Made by a program: the position numbers and the translations under genes. Below, piece after piece: positions 52,064 through 59,875 of a stretch of DNA of 64,000 nucleotides (positions within the stretch are counted from its first letter, which is position 1; the number at the start of each line of letters is the position of its first letter). The stretch is from NCBI GenBank assembly GCA_964015035.1, contig CAXHCA010000009.1, positions 1 through 64,000 on the forward strand, in the 5' to 3' direction. The notes beneath the pieces were generated by a model, which had not been told where the DNA came from, ran no database searches, and saw only the letters and a program-made list of their open reading frames with translations. The DNA comes from BQJU01 sp964015035. Its GTDB lineage: Bacteria > Bacteroidota > Bacteroidia > Chitinophagales > Saprospiraceae.

Positions 52064-53116
52064 GTGGGGGAAAGTAAAAATATAAGCCAAGGATCTGTTG
52101 CACTGATAAGTTGGGTGATAATCGTACTAATAAACTTCTTTCAGCTGCTTTATGTTAAATATTCTCTTCCGGGAAAATTTAGTTGGGATGATGTGTTTTA
52201 TTATCCTGTAACCTCACTAACTATAGGCATCCTGCTGATATATCTTTTTCTACTGCCCATATTCAAGAAAGTTAGAAGGTTAAAGATTGGGGTCCAAATT
52301 CCCCTTTTTATTTTACATGGATTGGTTTATACCACTCTTTACATCATTTTCATCTTTTTTCAAATTGCACTCTGGTCTGACAATTTAGACTTGAGTTCAT
52401 TTTCAAGTGCCATACACAGGTTTCTTTATACCGATTTTCACAATATTGCTAAAAACTATTTCTTTCTATTGGCTATATACATCGCCGTAGAGTACGTTAA
52501 CAAAAGAGCCGAAACGCTGATTGAGCAGAAGGAACTGGAAAATCAATTAAAAGAGGCCAAACTGCACGCATTAGAATCCAAGTTACATCCTCATTTTCTT
52601 TTCAATGCTTTAAACGGGATCACCGCACTGGTAGGCGAAAATCCCAAAAAAGCAGAGAATGCAATTATTGAACTCAGTGATCTTTTGCGCTTTGCCCTTG
52701 AGGGAAATTTACAAAAACCGATATCTCTGAATGAGGAGCTTGAGCTTTTGGAGAAATACACATCTATCGAAAAGATGAGGTATGAAGATCAATTGGAAGT
52801 TGATGTTTCAATTGAGGATGGAGTTGACCTGAATAAAGCCACTATTCCACCTTTGATATTGCAACCAATATTAGAGAATGCCATTGTTCATGGTTTTAAA
52901 GGAATTAGTCATCCTCTGAATATTTCAGTTCGCATTAATAAGGACAAAATTATTGTGACGAACAATGGTGCTCCCCTAATAAAAGAATCCGATTTTGGAA
53001 CCGGGTTAAGAATCGTAGAGCAGCGCCTTAAATATCATTTCCAGGACACTGCAACACTAAAAATAATGCAAAATAAAGATCGGGTGATTTGTGAAATAAA
53101 CGGGTTGAATCTATGA
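52064..53116 (+). CDS. LytS-type sensor histidine kinase
   Basis: 350 aa, starting at GTG 52064; the in-frame TAA 12 nt upstream rules out a longer protein. Four membrane segments (about 10-130) are followed by a coiled-coil link and the His_kinase domain PF06580: 'KLHALESKLHPHFLFNALNGI' with the phospho-His, 'ELSDLLRFAL', 'EELELLEKYTSIEKMRYED' and the ATP-binding 'PPLILQPILENAIVHGF'. There is a 4-nt overlap with the LytTR regulator gene. It is placed divergently from the peptidase cluster, which may be a target. Confidence 0.9.
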   Translation: MGESKNISQGSVALISWVIIVLINFFQLLYVKYSLPGKFSWDDVFYYPVTSLTIGILLIYLFLLPIFKKVRRLKIGVQIPLFILHGLVYTTLYIIFIFFQIALWSDNLDLSSFSSAIHRFLYTDFHNIAKNYFFLLAIYIAVEYVNKRAETLIEQKELENQLKEAKLHALESKLHPHFLFNALNGITALVGENPKKAENAIIELSDLLRFALEGNLQKPISLNEELELLEKYTSIEKMRYEDQLEVDVSIEDGVDLNKATIPPLILQPILENAIVHGFKGISHPLNISVRINKDKIIVTNNGAPLIKESDFGTGLRIVEQRLKYHFQDTATLKIMQNKDRVICEINGLNL

Positions 53117-53814
53117 GAACATTAATCATTGAAGATGAAGGTGCTGCTCGCAGAAGGTTAGAAGGAATTGTTCGGAAGCATCCACAACTGACTTTAGAAG
53201 GAAGTGCTTCATCTGGAGGGGATGCTGTAGCACTCATTAACGCAACCTCAGCGGATTTGCTTTTAATGGACATTCAACTCAAAGACATGACCGCCTTTGA
53301 AGTATTGAACAAGATTGAAAAAGATTATTCTGGAAACATCATTTTTATAACGGCCTACAACAACTTTGCGATTAAAGCTTTTGAAGTATTTGCCATAGAT
53401 TACGTGCTCAAACCCTATTCTGAGGAAAGACTATCGCATGCTATAGATCGTTGTCTAAAAATCAGAAAAGCTCCAAACAAAGAAGTTTATGCCATTCTGG
53501 AATCACTTCATTTTCCCGGTAAAATTTGCATTCCCGAAGGGAAAACCTCCCATTTATTTGAAAGCAATCAAATTGAATGGGTTAAAGCAGACGGCTACCA
53601 TAGCAAAATCCATACGCTAGATGGAGAAACCCGGATAATTAGAATTCTACTAAAAGACATTAATCAGTTGTTACCCGATAACTTTATTAGAATTTCCCGT
53701 TCAATTATCATCAATAGAAATCATGTTTCGACCTATAGAGTAAATGCGAATGAAACCTATTTTCAATTAAGAAACGGGAAGGAATTTCACGGTACTCCTA
53801 ACTACAACAAATAA
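53113..53814 (+). CDS. LytTR response regulator
   Basis: 233 aa. Receiver domain 1-120 with the acidic pocket 'IIEDEG', phospho-Asp53 ('LLLMDIQL') and Lys in 'YVLKPYS'. The LytTR DNA-binding domain is at about 130-233 ('IEWVKADGYHSKIHTLDGE', 'NFIRISRSIIINRNHV'). Its start overlaps the kinase stop codon by 4 nt. It is the output half of the two-component system. Confidence 0.93.
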   Translation: MRTLIIEDEGAARRRLEGIVRKHPQLTLEGSASSGGDAVALINATSADLLLMDIQLKDMTAFEVLNKIEKDYSGNIIFITAYNNFAIKAFEVFAIDYVLKPYSEERLSHAIDRCLKIRKAPNKEVYAILESLHFPGKICIPEGKTSHLFESNQIEWVKADGYHSKIHTLDGETRIIRILLKDINQLLPDNFIRISRSIIINRNHVSTYRVNANETYFQLRNGKEFHGTPNYNK

Positions 53815-53840
53815 GGCACAACATTCGGGACAGGCTATTC

Positions 53841-53905
53841 AGTGCATGTTTGGAGGTGGTGCTTTAGCAGCGAAAATCACAGATTTTGGAACCTCCAACC
53901 AAGCC
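53841..53905 (+). repeat. Dispersed palindromic element, copy F (short)
   Basis: 65 bp. Left end AGTGCATGTTTGGAGG followed by TGGTGCTTTAGCAGCGAAAA as in copy D; the right end is a worn ACCTCCAACCAAGC. Almost the whole interior is missing. It lies 27 nt after the regulator stop codon. Confidence 0.75.
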
Positions 53906-54027
53906 ATTAAAGCGTGATAATTTGGTATTTTTTCTTAAAATCGCTGACAAGCTAAAAAAATCAATTATTTTTGGGCGGCTCGGCATTTTGCCGGTTATTG
54001 TTCTAAATAAAACCAATAGTCCAAATT

Positions 54028-54420
54028 ATGGAATTTCCTTCAAATCTGAAATATACCGAAGACCACGAGTGGGTAAGAGTAGACACAGATGACTTTGCCT
54101 ATGTTGGCATTACCGATTTTGCTCAGTCTGAGCTGGATGAGCTGGTCTACATTGAGGTAGACACACTTGATGAGGAACTCGAAAAAGGCCAGGTTTTTGG
54201 CACGGTAGAAGCCGTGAAGACCACCTCCGAATTGTTCATGCCGGTCTCGGGAACGGTAGTAGAGTTTAACTCCGAACTGGACGAAGCACAAGGAGATAAC
54301 CCTACTCTCGTCAATAAAGATCCTTACGATAAAGGGTGGATCGTGAAAATAAAATTAACGAACCCTGCCGAATTGGATGACCTGCTGGATGTGGAAGCCT
54401 ACAAGCAGTCTTTGGCATAA
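54028..54420 (+). CDS. gcvH: Glycine cleavage system protein H
   Basis: 130 aa. The lipoyl domain is complete, with the lipoylated Lys64 in 'GTVEAVKTTSELF', preceded by 'GITDFAQSELDELVYIEVD' and followed by 'NKDPYDKGWIVKIKL'. It carries the aminomethyl group between GcvP and GcvT. No other gcv gene is in the window, as usual in this phylum. Confidence 0.97.
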   Translation: MEFPSNLKYTEDHEWVRVDTDDFAYVGITDFAQSELDELVYIEVDTLDEELEKGQVFGTVEAVKTTSELFMPVSGTVVEFNSELDEAQGDNPTLVNKDPYDKGWIVKIKLTNPAELDDLLDVEAYKQSLA

Positions 54421-54525
54421 ACCCGTTTCCAGCAAAAAATGGGGTGCTAAAAAAAAATTAAAAAAAAATCACCGGGATGCACCAAAATAGAAAGGGTTGG
54501 CATCTAGGTACATAGAAAGGTCAAT

Positions 54526-54882
54526 TTGAAAGCATTTTTACCAGCCATTGCATGGGCCTTGTTTATCTTTGGCGTATCGACAACTGCCAGTAAGAACCTC
54601 CCACAAATACCGTGGGACTTAAGTTCTCCGGATAAAATTGCCCACGCGATTGTCTATTTTATTTTTGCCTTACTGCTTTTTTACGGCTTTCGCCAAAAAT
54701 CAGGTATACGCAAAACGACAATATTGCTGGTTCTGCTCATAAGTGCGTCCTATGGAATATTGATGGAGATTATACAATATTCCTTTTTTCCAGGACGATA
54801 TTTTGAACTTAATGACATTATTGCTAATATTATTGGCGCTTTACTGAGTTTACTCGTATTGAGATTATTTCATTCTCGTTGA
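54526..54882 (+). CDS. VanZ family membrane protein
   Basis: 118 aa, three to four membrane segments. 'SPDKIAHAIVYFIFALLL', 'ASYGILMEIIQYSFFPGRYFELNDIIANIIGALL' are the conserved VanZ blocks with the Asp/Lys/His and Glu/Gln/Asp residues. The start is TTG at 54526: an in-frame TAG lies 12 nt upstream and the ribosome binding site AGAAAGG sits at the right distance. The stop codon TGA overlaps the first bases of an inverted repeat. Confidence 0.88.
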   Translation: MKAFLPAIAWALFIFGVSTTASKNLPQIPWDLSSPDKIAHAIVYFIFALLLFYGFRQKSGIRKTTILLVLLISASYGILMEIIQYSFFPGRYFELNDIIANIIGALLSLLVLRLFHSR

Positions 54883-54941
54883 CAATTTCCGTGATCAAGC
54901 CAAAATTGATTGACTTTCAATCACGGAAATTGTCAAAGAAC
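54880..54941. repeat. Second inverted-repeat family, copy 2
   Basis: GACAATTTCCGTGAT (54881-54895) and ATCACGGAAATTGTC (54920-54934) form a perfect 15-bp stem with a 24-nt loop, followed by AAAGAAC. The outer part and the loop block TTGATTGACTTT match 21831-21942. It could act as a terminator for VanZ or a mobile repeat. Confidence 0.75.
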
Positions 54942-54970
54942 TTTATTTTATAAGTAAAACCCTTGTCAGT

Positions 54971-55900
54971 ATGTTATTGCTTGATATTTCCATTGCGGGT
55001 ACACCATTGGCGATCACCGTCCTTGTGGTTGTAGCTGCGCTCATCACCTTCATTCAGGTGATGAGGTCCGTTTATCGCAAACGGGCCGAAGGTGGGCTTG
55101 CGGAACAGTATGCTGACAGGCCCGGTACATCACCTTTAGATGGGAGAAACAAGTATCCCGGTGCTAATGTGTTCAAGCACAGCGGTACTTTTTTTAATCT
55201 CGGATTGGCGATTACAATGGGTCTGACAGTATTGGCATTTGGTTGGACGCAATATGAAAAAGTGGTTGATGTTTCCCAGTATATGGATACGCTGGAGGAA
55301 GACATCGAATTGGAACCACCTCGTACTGCCGAGCCGCCACCGCCACCACCACCGCCACCACCACCAGTGATCGAAGAAGTTCCGGAAGAAGAGATCATTG
55401 AAGAAGAAGAGCCGGAATTTGTTGACCAGAGTGTGGAAGCGGATACCGAGGTAGAACAGATGGAGCCCGTAGAGGACGCTCCACCACCACCGCCACCACC
55501 ACCACCGCCACCACCAAAAAACGAACCTGAAGAGATCTTTAAGGTGGTAGAGCAAATGCCTCGTTTCCCAGGTTGTGAAGACATGGCCGGTTCCGAAAAG
55601 GAAAAGAAGCAATGCGCGGATAAAAAGATGCTTGAATTCATCTACAAAAACATCAAATATCCGGCAATTGCCCGGGAGAATGGTGTAGAAGGTACTTGTG
55701 TGGTACAGTTTGTAGTTGAAAAAGACGGTAAAGTAACGGACGCGAAAGTTGTTCGGGACATTGGTGCCCAATGTGGTGCAGAAGCCCTGCGCGTAGTAGA
55801 GCTGATGAACAAGGAAGGTATCAAATGGACGCCCGGTAAGCAACGTGGCCGTTCTGTACGGGTGCAATTTAACCTGCCCGTACGTTTCAAGCTCGAGTAA
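54971..55900 (+). CDS. TonB family energy transducer with two membrane segments
   Basis: 309 aa. Two hydrophobic segments (about 12-31 and 74-92) enclose a short basic loop; the rest should be periplasmic. Two polyproline tracts (residues 122-132 and 171-182) are linked by a Glu/Val-rich spacer. The C-terminal TonB domain (about 195-309) has 'EQMPRFPGCEDMAGSEKEKKQCADKKMLEFIYKNIKYP', 'ENGVEGTCVVQFVVEKDGKV' and 'WTPGKQRGRSVRVQFNLPVRF', the Bacteroidota type with paired Cys. It transfers energy to outer membrane receptors such as SusC-type transporters. Confidence 0.9.
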   Translation: MLLLDISIAGTPLAITVLVVVAALITFIQVMRSVYRKRAEGGLAEQYADRPGTSPLDGRNKYPGANVFKHSGTFFNLGLAITMGLTVLAFGWTQYEKVVDVSQYMDTLEEDIELEPPRTAEPPPPPPPPPPPVIEEVPEEEIIEEEEPEFVDQSVEADTEVEQMEPVEDAPPPPPPPPPPPPKNEPEEIFKVVEQMPRFPGCEDMAGSEKEKKQCADKKMLEFIYKNIKYPAIARENGVEGTCVVQFVVEKDGKVTDAKVVRDIGAQCGAEALRVVELMNKEGIKWTPGKQRGRSVRVQFNLPVRFKLE

Positions 55901-55946
55901 TACATCTTATCCTGAGCACAATAGGGACTCGTTCCCAAAACGGACA

Positions 55947-55979
55947 AACCGGTATCGAAGCAATTCGGTACCGGTTTTC
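55947..55979 (+). terminator. Terminator of the TonB gene
   Basis: AACCGGTA / TACCGGTT stem with an inner CGAA/TTCG pairing, followed by TTTTCT, about 45 nt after the stop codon. Confidence 0.8.
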
Positions 55980-56196
55980 TGTTTTCTGGCAGTCAATTTT
56001 GCAACCGACGCAAAGCAGGGCAGTATTTCTAGCAACTTTTGCACAAAACTTTCGTTCTTATAACTATATTCGGCAATTGTTGGCTCAGATATTGTAGCCA
56101 ACCTGATGGAGATAATTTTAACCCGACAAAAGTGTGTTCGCCGCTCAACAACTGTTTTGCAAAGAGGTATACACCCCGGGAATAAAGAAGTGACCA

Positions 56197-57999
56197 ATGA
56201 TGAGGTTTTTATTTGTTCTAGTAATTTCAATTTGCGGGCTGCTACCGGCCAATGCTCAGGATGCCAAGCTGGCTCAGCAATACTACCAGAATGGTGAATT
56301 TGAGAAGGCTTCTATCATTTACGAGAAGCTCTTTGATAAAAGCAATAGTGATTTTTTCTTTGACCGCTATGTAGAGTGCCTGCTGGCAATGGAGGATTTC
56401 GAAAATTGCGAAAAGGTCATTAAAAAACAACTGAAAAAGCAACCTGAAAACGTCAATTTATACGTTACCTATGGACGGTTGCTCAATCGGCAGTTTAAAG
56501 ATGATGAGGCGGAGAAACAATACGCTGAATCCATCAAACGCCTGCCGAAGGACCAATATACCATTACCCGTTTGGCCAATGCGTTCCTCAATCTCACCCG
56601 TTATGATTTGGCGACACAGGTATATGAGCGCGGATCGGAATTGCTTAAAGACGAACGCATTTTTGCCTTTAATCTTGGCGAGCTTTACCGGCGAAAGGGG
56701 GATAATGATAAAATGATTGAAAATTACCTGATCAGCCTGGAAGACAAACCGGAACGCATCAACACCCTAAAAACCTTGTTTCAACGCTTCTTATCCGAAG
56801 AAGATTTTAAGGAATTGCAGGCGCAGTTGTATGCACGTATCCAGGAGAATGAAAACGCTCCCGTTTTCCCGGAACTGTTGTCGTGGGTATTTATTCAGCG
56901 CAAGGATTACAAAAATGCATTTCGTCAGGAAAAGGCACTCGACCGTCGTTTTGACGAAAATGGCGGGCGATTATTTCGCCTCGGGCAGATGGCTGCCAAC
57001 GATAAAAAGTACGATTCAGCCATCGAAATTTTTGATTACATCGTAGAGGAGAAAGGCCTGAGTTCCACCTATTACCAGGATGCCAAACAGCTGGCTCTCC
57101 GCGCACGCCGTGATAAGCTGGTAGGTGGGTATGATTATACAGAGGCCGAACTTCGGGAATTAGAGCAACAATACAAACAATTCCTTGACGAAACCGGTAG
57201 AAACAAGACCAATGCTTCCATTCAACTCGAGCTCGCCAAATTAGAAGCCTTCTACCTCAACGATCTGGATAAGGCCATTGAATTGCTTAAGGAATTGATT
57301 GAATTCCCCAACGTGGATCGCGTCATTCGGGCGGAAGGAAAATTGGCGTTGGCCGACTTTTACCTGATGCAGGGGGAGCGCTGGGAATCTACATTGCTGT
57401 ATTCTCAGGTAGACAAAGAGTTTAAAGAGGCATTGCTGGGGCATGAAGCGCGTTTCCGCAATGCAAAGTTATCTTATTATACCGGAGACTTCCAATGGGC
57501 GCAAGCACAGTTTGATATTCTGAAGGCATCTACTTCCAAGCTGATCGCCAATGATGCGCTGGATCTCTCGGTCTTCATTATGGATAATTTAGGGCTTGAT
57601 ACTACTACCACGGCATTGGAAATGTACGCAGATGCCGATTTACTGGTATTTCAAAATAGATTTAGCGAAGCTTTTGAAAAAGTGGACAGCTTGGTACAGC
57701 TCTTCCCGGAGCATAGCTTGCAGGATGATGTATTTTACTTAAAGGCGCAGGTGTTCCGCAAGAAGCGGGAATACGAAAAAGCGGCAGAAATGTACCAAAA
57801 GGTAATTGATAAGGATCCCGAAGGCATTCGGGCAGACAACTCCATCTTCCAACTGGCGGAGTTGTATGAAACTCATCTAAATGAGGTGGAAAAGGCCAAG
57901 ACGTTGTACGAGACCTTATTTATAGATTATTCTGGCAGTACGTTTGCCGTAGAAGCAAGAAAGCGCTTCAGGAGGTTGCGTGGAGATGACGTGCAGTAA
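56197..57999 (+). CDS. Periplasmic TPR protein
   Basis: 600 aa, beginning MM at 56197/56200 with a signal peptide (ending LLPANAQ). Tetratricopeptide repeats cover almost the whole length ('AQQYYQNGEFEKASIIYEKLF', 'RLANAFLNLTRYDLATQVYERG', 'AEMYQKVIDKDPEGIRADNSI'). Similar proteins in Bacteroidota help assemble outer membrane or secretion complexes, but no specific partner can be named. A 300-nt non-coding stretch with the TonB terminator precedes it; repeat copy G follows 40 nt after the stop codon. Confidence 0.8.
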   Translation: MMRFLFVLVISICGLLPANAQDAKLAQQYYQNGEFEKASIIYEKLFDKSNSDFFFDRYVECLLAMEDFENCEKVIKKQLKKQPENVNLYVTYGRLLNRQFKDDEAEKQYAESIKRLPKDQYTITRLANAFLNLTRYDLATQVYERGSELLKDERIFAFNLGELYRRKGDNDKMIENYLISLEDKPERINTLKTLFQRFLSEEDFKELQAQLYARIQENENAPVFPELLSWVFIQRKDYKNAFRQEKALDRRFDENGGRLFRLGQMAANDKKYDSAIEIFDYIVEEKGLSSTYYQDAKQLALRARRDKLVGGYDYTEAELRELEQQYKQFLDETGRNKTNASIQLELAKLEAFYLNDLDKAIELLKELIEFPNVDRVIRAEGKLALADFYLMQGERWESTLLYSQVDKEFKEALLGHEARFRNAKLSYYTGDFQWAQAQFDILKASTSKLIANDALDLSVFIMDNLGLDTTTTALEMYADADLLVFQNRFSEAFEKVDSLVQLFPEHSLQDDVFYLKAQVFRKKREYEKAAEMYQKVIDKDPEGIRADNSIFQLAELYETHLNEVEKAKTLYETLFIDYSGSTFAVEARKRFRRLRGDDVQ

Positions 58000-58038
58000 G
58001 AGCATTGCTGAATGCACTAAGGCCTCAGCGAATCATCT

Positions 58039-58199
58039 AAGAGAATGTTTGGAGCGGATTCTATTTAAAAATCAGCAGATTAAGGGTGTTGGCAAAGAGG
58101 TCAAATATGAGTCTCGGCTGAGCCGAGGTGAATATTTTAGCCCAACGCCAGGTTCCTAATATGTTGGTTTTCAGCAGGAGCAAGCGCCAAACATGCTCT
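58039..58199 (+). repeat. Dispersed palindromic element, copy G (subfamily 2)
   Basis: 161 bp, inverted relative to copy E. The left end GAATGTTTGGAGCGGATTCTA and the right end CAAGCGCCAAACATGCTCT; centre TCTCGGCTGAGCCGAG. It lies between the TPR protein gene and the rpmH terminator. Confidence 0.85.
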
Positions 58200-58258
58200 A
58201 AAAGGAAGATAAATGCGATTTCCTTTCGTTAAACACTAAGATTGCCACTAAAACCAAA

Positions 58259-58289
58259 ACGTGTCATCCTCAAGGTGAAGATGACACGT
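58259..58289 (-). terminator. Terminator of rpmH
   Basis: ACGTGTCATC / GATGACACGT is a perfect 10-bp stem with an 11-nt loop followed on the minus strand by TTTGGTTTT, 34 nt after the rpmH stop codon. Confidence 0.85.
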
Positions 58290-58322
58290 CCTATGGTTAG
58301 CTGAGCAAACGCTACAGTGCGC

Positions 58323-58478
58323 TTACTTCAGTCTCTTTTCGTCAGAAACAGTAAGCTTTGCACGGCCTTTCGCTCTGCGACGAGCTAGAACCTTACGGCC
58401 ATTCTTGCTGCTCATGCGAGAACGGAACCCGTGTTTGTTTGCCCGCTTTCTTTTCGATGGTTGAAACGTCCTTTTCAT
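58323..58478 (-). CDS. rpmH: Ribosomal protein bL34
   Basis: 51 aa from ATG 58478: 'MKRTFQPSKRKRANKHGF' and 'MSSKNGRKVLARRRAKGRAKL' are the textbook L34 sequence. A longer frame that begins at 58544 adds 22 residues across the promoter and is not real. It is part of the large ribosomal subunit. It has its own promoter at 58514 and a strong terminator; rnpA is not adjacent here. Confidence 0.97.
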   Translation of the reverse strand: MKRTFQPSKRKRANKHGFRSRMSSKNGRKVLARRRAKGRAKLTVSDEKRLK

Positions 58479-58513
58479 TTTCTCTAAAATTTTGCCGTTT
58501 TTGAAAAGCTTGG

Positions 58514-58521
58514 CAAAGGTA
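58514..58521 (-). promoter_or_regulatory. rpmH promoter -7 element (TACCTTTG)
   Basis: Exact TAnnTTTG match on the minus strand, about 36 nt upstream of the rpmH start. Confidence 0.75.
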
Positions 58522-58556
58522 AAACTATTTTGGCATTTAGCCAAGTAATGACTATA

Positions 58557-59126
58557 TTAAATAGTCATGATATCTTTTTCCTTGTTGCTGATCATTTCAT
58601 CAATCTTTTTGGAGAAGCTATCGGTCATGTCCTGAATTTGCTGCTCCCGGCGCTTGCCATTATCTTCTGGCAGTTCTCCGGCCTTTACCGCTTTTCTGAT
58701 TTTATCCATGCCACTATGCCGAGCACTTCGCACGCCCACCTTGCTTTCTTCGCCTAAAGATTTCACTCTTTTCACAAGGTCCCTTCGACGTTCCTCAGTC
58801 AAAGGAGGAATAATAATACGAATTACTTCGCCGTCATTTTGCGGAGTCACCCCCAGGTTAGCTTCGAAAATACTTCGTTCAATGTCACCGATCAAATTCT
58901 TTTCATACGGCTGTATTACCAGTGTACGCGAATCGGAAACGGCAATATTGGCCACCTGTTTAATTGGTGTTGGGGCTCCGTAGTAATTGACCCTTAACCC
59001 ACTTAACATATCCGGAGATGCCTTACCGGCACGAACTTTGATCAGTTCAGCATGAAAGTGTTCAATGGCCCCTTCCATTAAGATTTTGGTTTCCAGCATT
59101 AATTCTTCGAGCTCTTCCTGCTGCAT
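58557..59126 (-). CDS. frr: Ribosome recycling factor
   Basis: 189 aa, full length. 'HFHAELIKVRAGKASPDMLSGLRVNYYGAPTPIKQVANIAVSDSRTLVIQPYEKN' and 'IIIPPLTEERRRDLVKRVKSLGEESKVGVRSAR' are the core RRF blocks. It splits the post-termination ribosome together with EF-G. A pyrH gene, its usual neighbour, is not present; a zinc peptidase gene lies upstream on the same strand. Confidence 0.97.
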   Translation of the reverse strand: MQQEELEELMLETKILMEGAIEHFHAELIKVRAGKASPDMLSGLRVNYYGAPTPIKQVANIAVSDSRTLVIQPYEKNLIGDIERSIFEANLGVTPQNDGEVIRIIIPPLTEERRRDLVKRVKSLGEESKVGVRSARHSGMDKIRKAVKAGELPEDNGKRREQQIQDMTDSFSKKIDEMISNKEKDIMTI

Positions 59127-59161
59127 ATTAGTAGTAATTTAGTTCGATTAAAGTTAATAAT

Positions 59162-59860
59162 TTATCTTCTACTCATGGCCTGATAGCGCAACAAAAAGTA
59201 GAAGAATAATACTAGTGCTGACATTGCTGCCGATACATAAGTCATGGCTGCCCACCATAAAGCATCCTTTGCTCCTTCATACTCAGTGCCTTTAGCTGCG
59301 CGGCTTTCGTCCAACCAAGCCAGCGCCCGGCGACTGGCATCAAATTCTACAGGCAGGGTAATTATACTAAACAAGGCCGTAACCCCAAAGGTGACCATTG
59401 TAATTAGCATTAAAGTAGGGCTACCATTTACGCCAAATGCCCCCAGGGCAAAAAGCAGTAAAAACTGTTGTGCTTTGGCGGCCAGATTGACCACTGGCAC
59501 AATTGCCGAGCGCAATTTTAACCAAACGTAGGCATTGGCATGTTGTACCGCATGACCACATTCATGAGCGGCCACCGCCGCGGCGGCCACTGTGCGGCCC
59601 TGATAAACGTCAGGGCTGAGTTTGACGGTTTTCGTCAGCGGATTATAATGATCGGATAGAAACCCTTGTCCTTCCTCAATTTTAACATCATTGATGCCAT
59701 AATAGTCGAGCATGGCCTGCGCTATTTCGCGGCCGCTACGACCGGAGGTCATGGAGACTTGACTGTAATGTTGAAATTTTGACTTCAATCGGTTGCTCAA
59801 AAACATACCGAGCAAGGAAAAAATCCCCGTAATAACAATATAACCCATATAAGCGCCCAT
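59162..59860 (-). CDS. Zinc metallopeptidase, YugP family (PF04298)
   Basis: 232 aa from ATG 59860 (a TTG two codons upstream is less likely). A first membrane segment is followed by 'DHYNPLTKTVKLSPDVYQGRTVAAAAVAAHECGHAVQHANAY', where HECGH is the zinc-binding HExxH-type motif, and three more membrane segments. It is a membrane metalloprotease of unknown substrate that occurs widely in bacteria. Confidence 0.92.
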   Translation of the reverse strand: MGAYMGYIVITGIFSLLGMFLSNRLKSKFQHYSQVSMTSGRSGREIAQAMLDYYGINDVKIEEGQGFLSDHYNPLTKTVKLSPDVYQGRTVAAAAVAAHECGHAVQHANAYVWLKLRSAIVPVVNLAAKAQQFLLLFALGAFGVNGSPTLMLITMVTFGVTALFSIITLPVEFDASRRALAWLDESRAAKGTEYEGAKDALWWAAMTYVSAAMSALVLFFYFLLRYQAMSRR

Positions 59861-59875
59861 AATCAAGTGTGTTTG

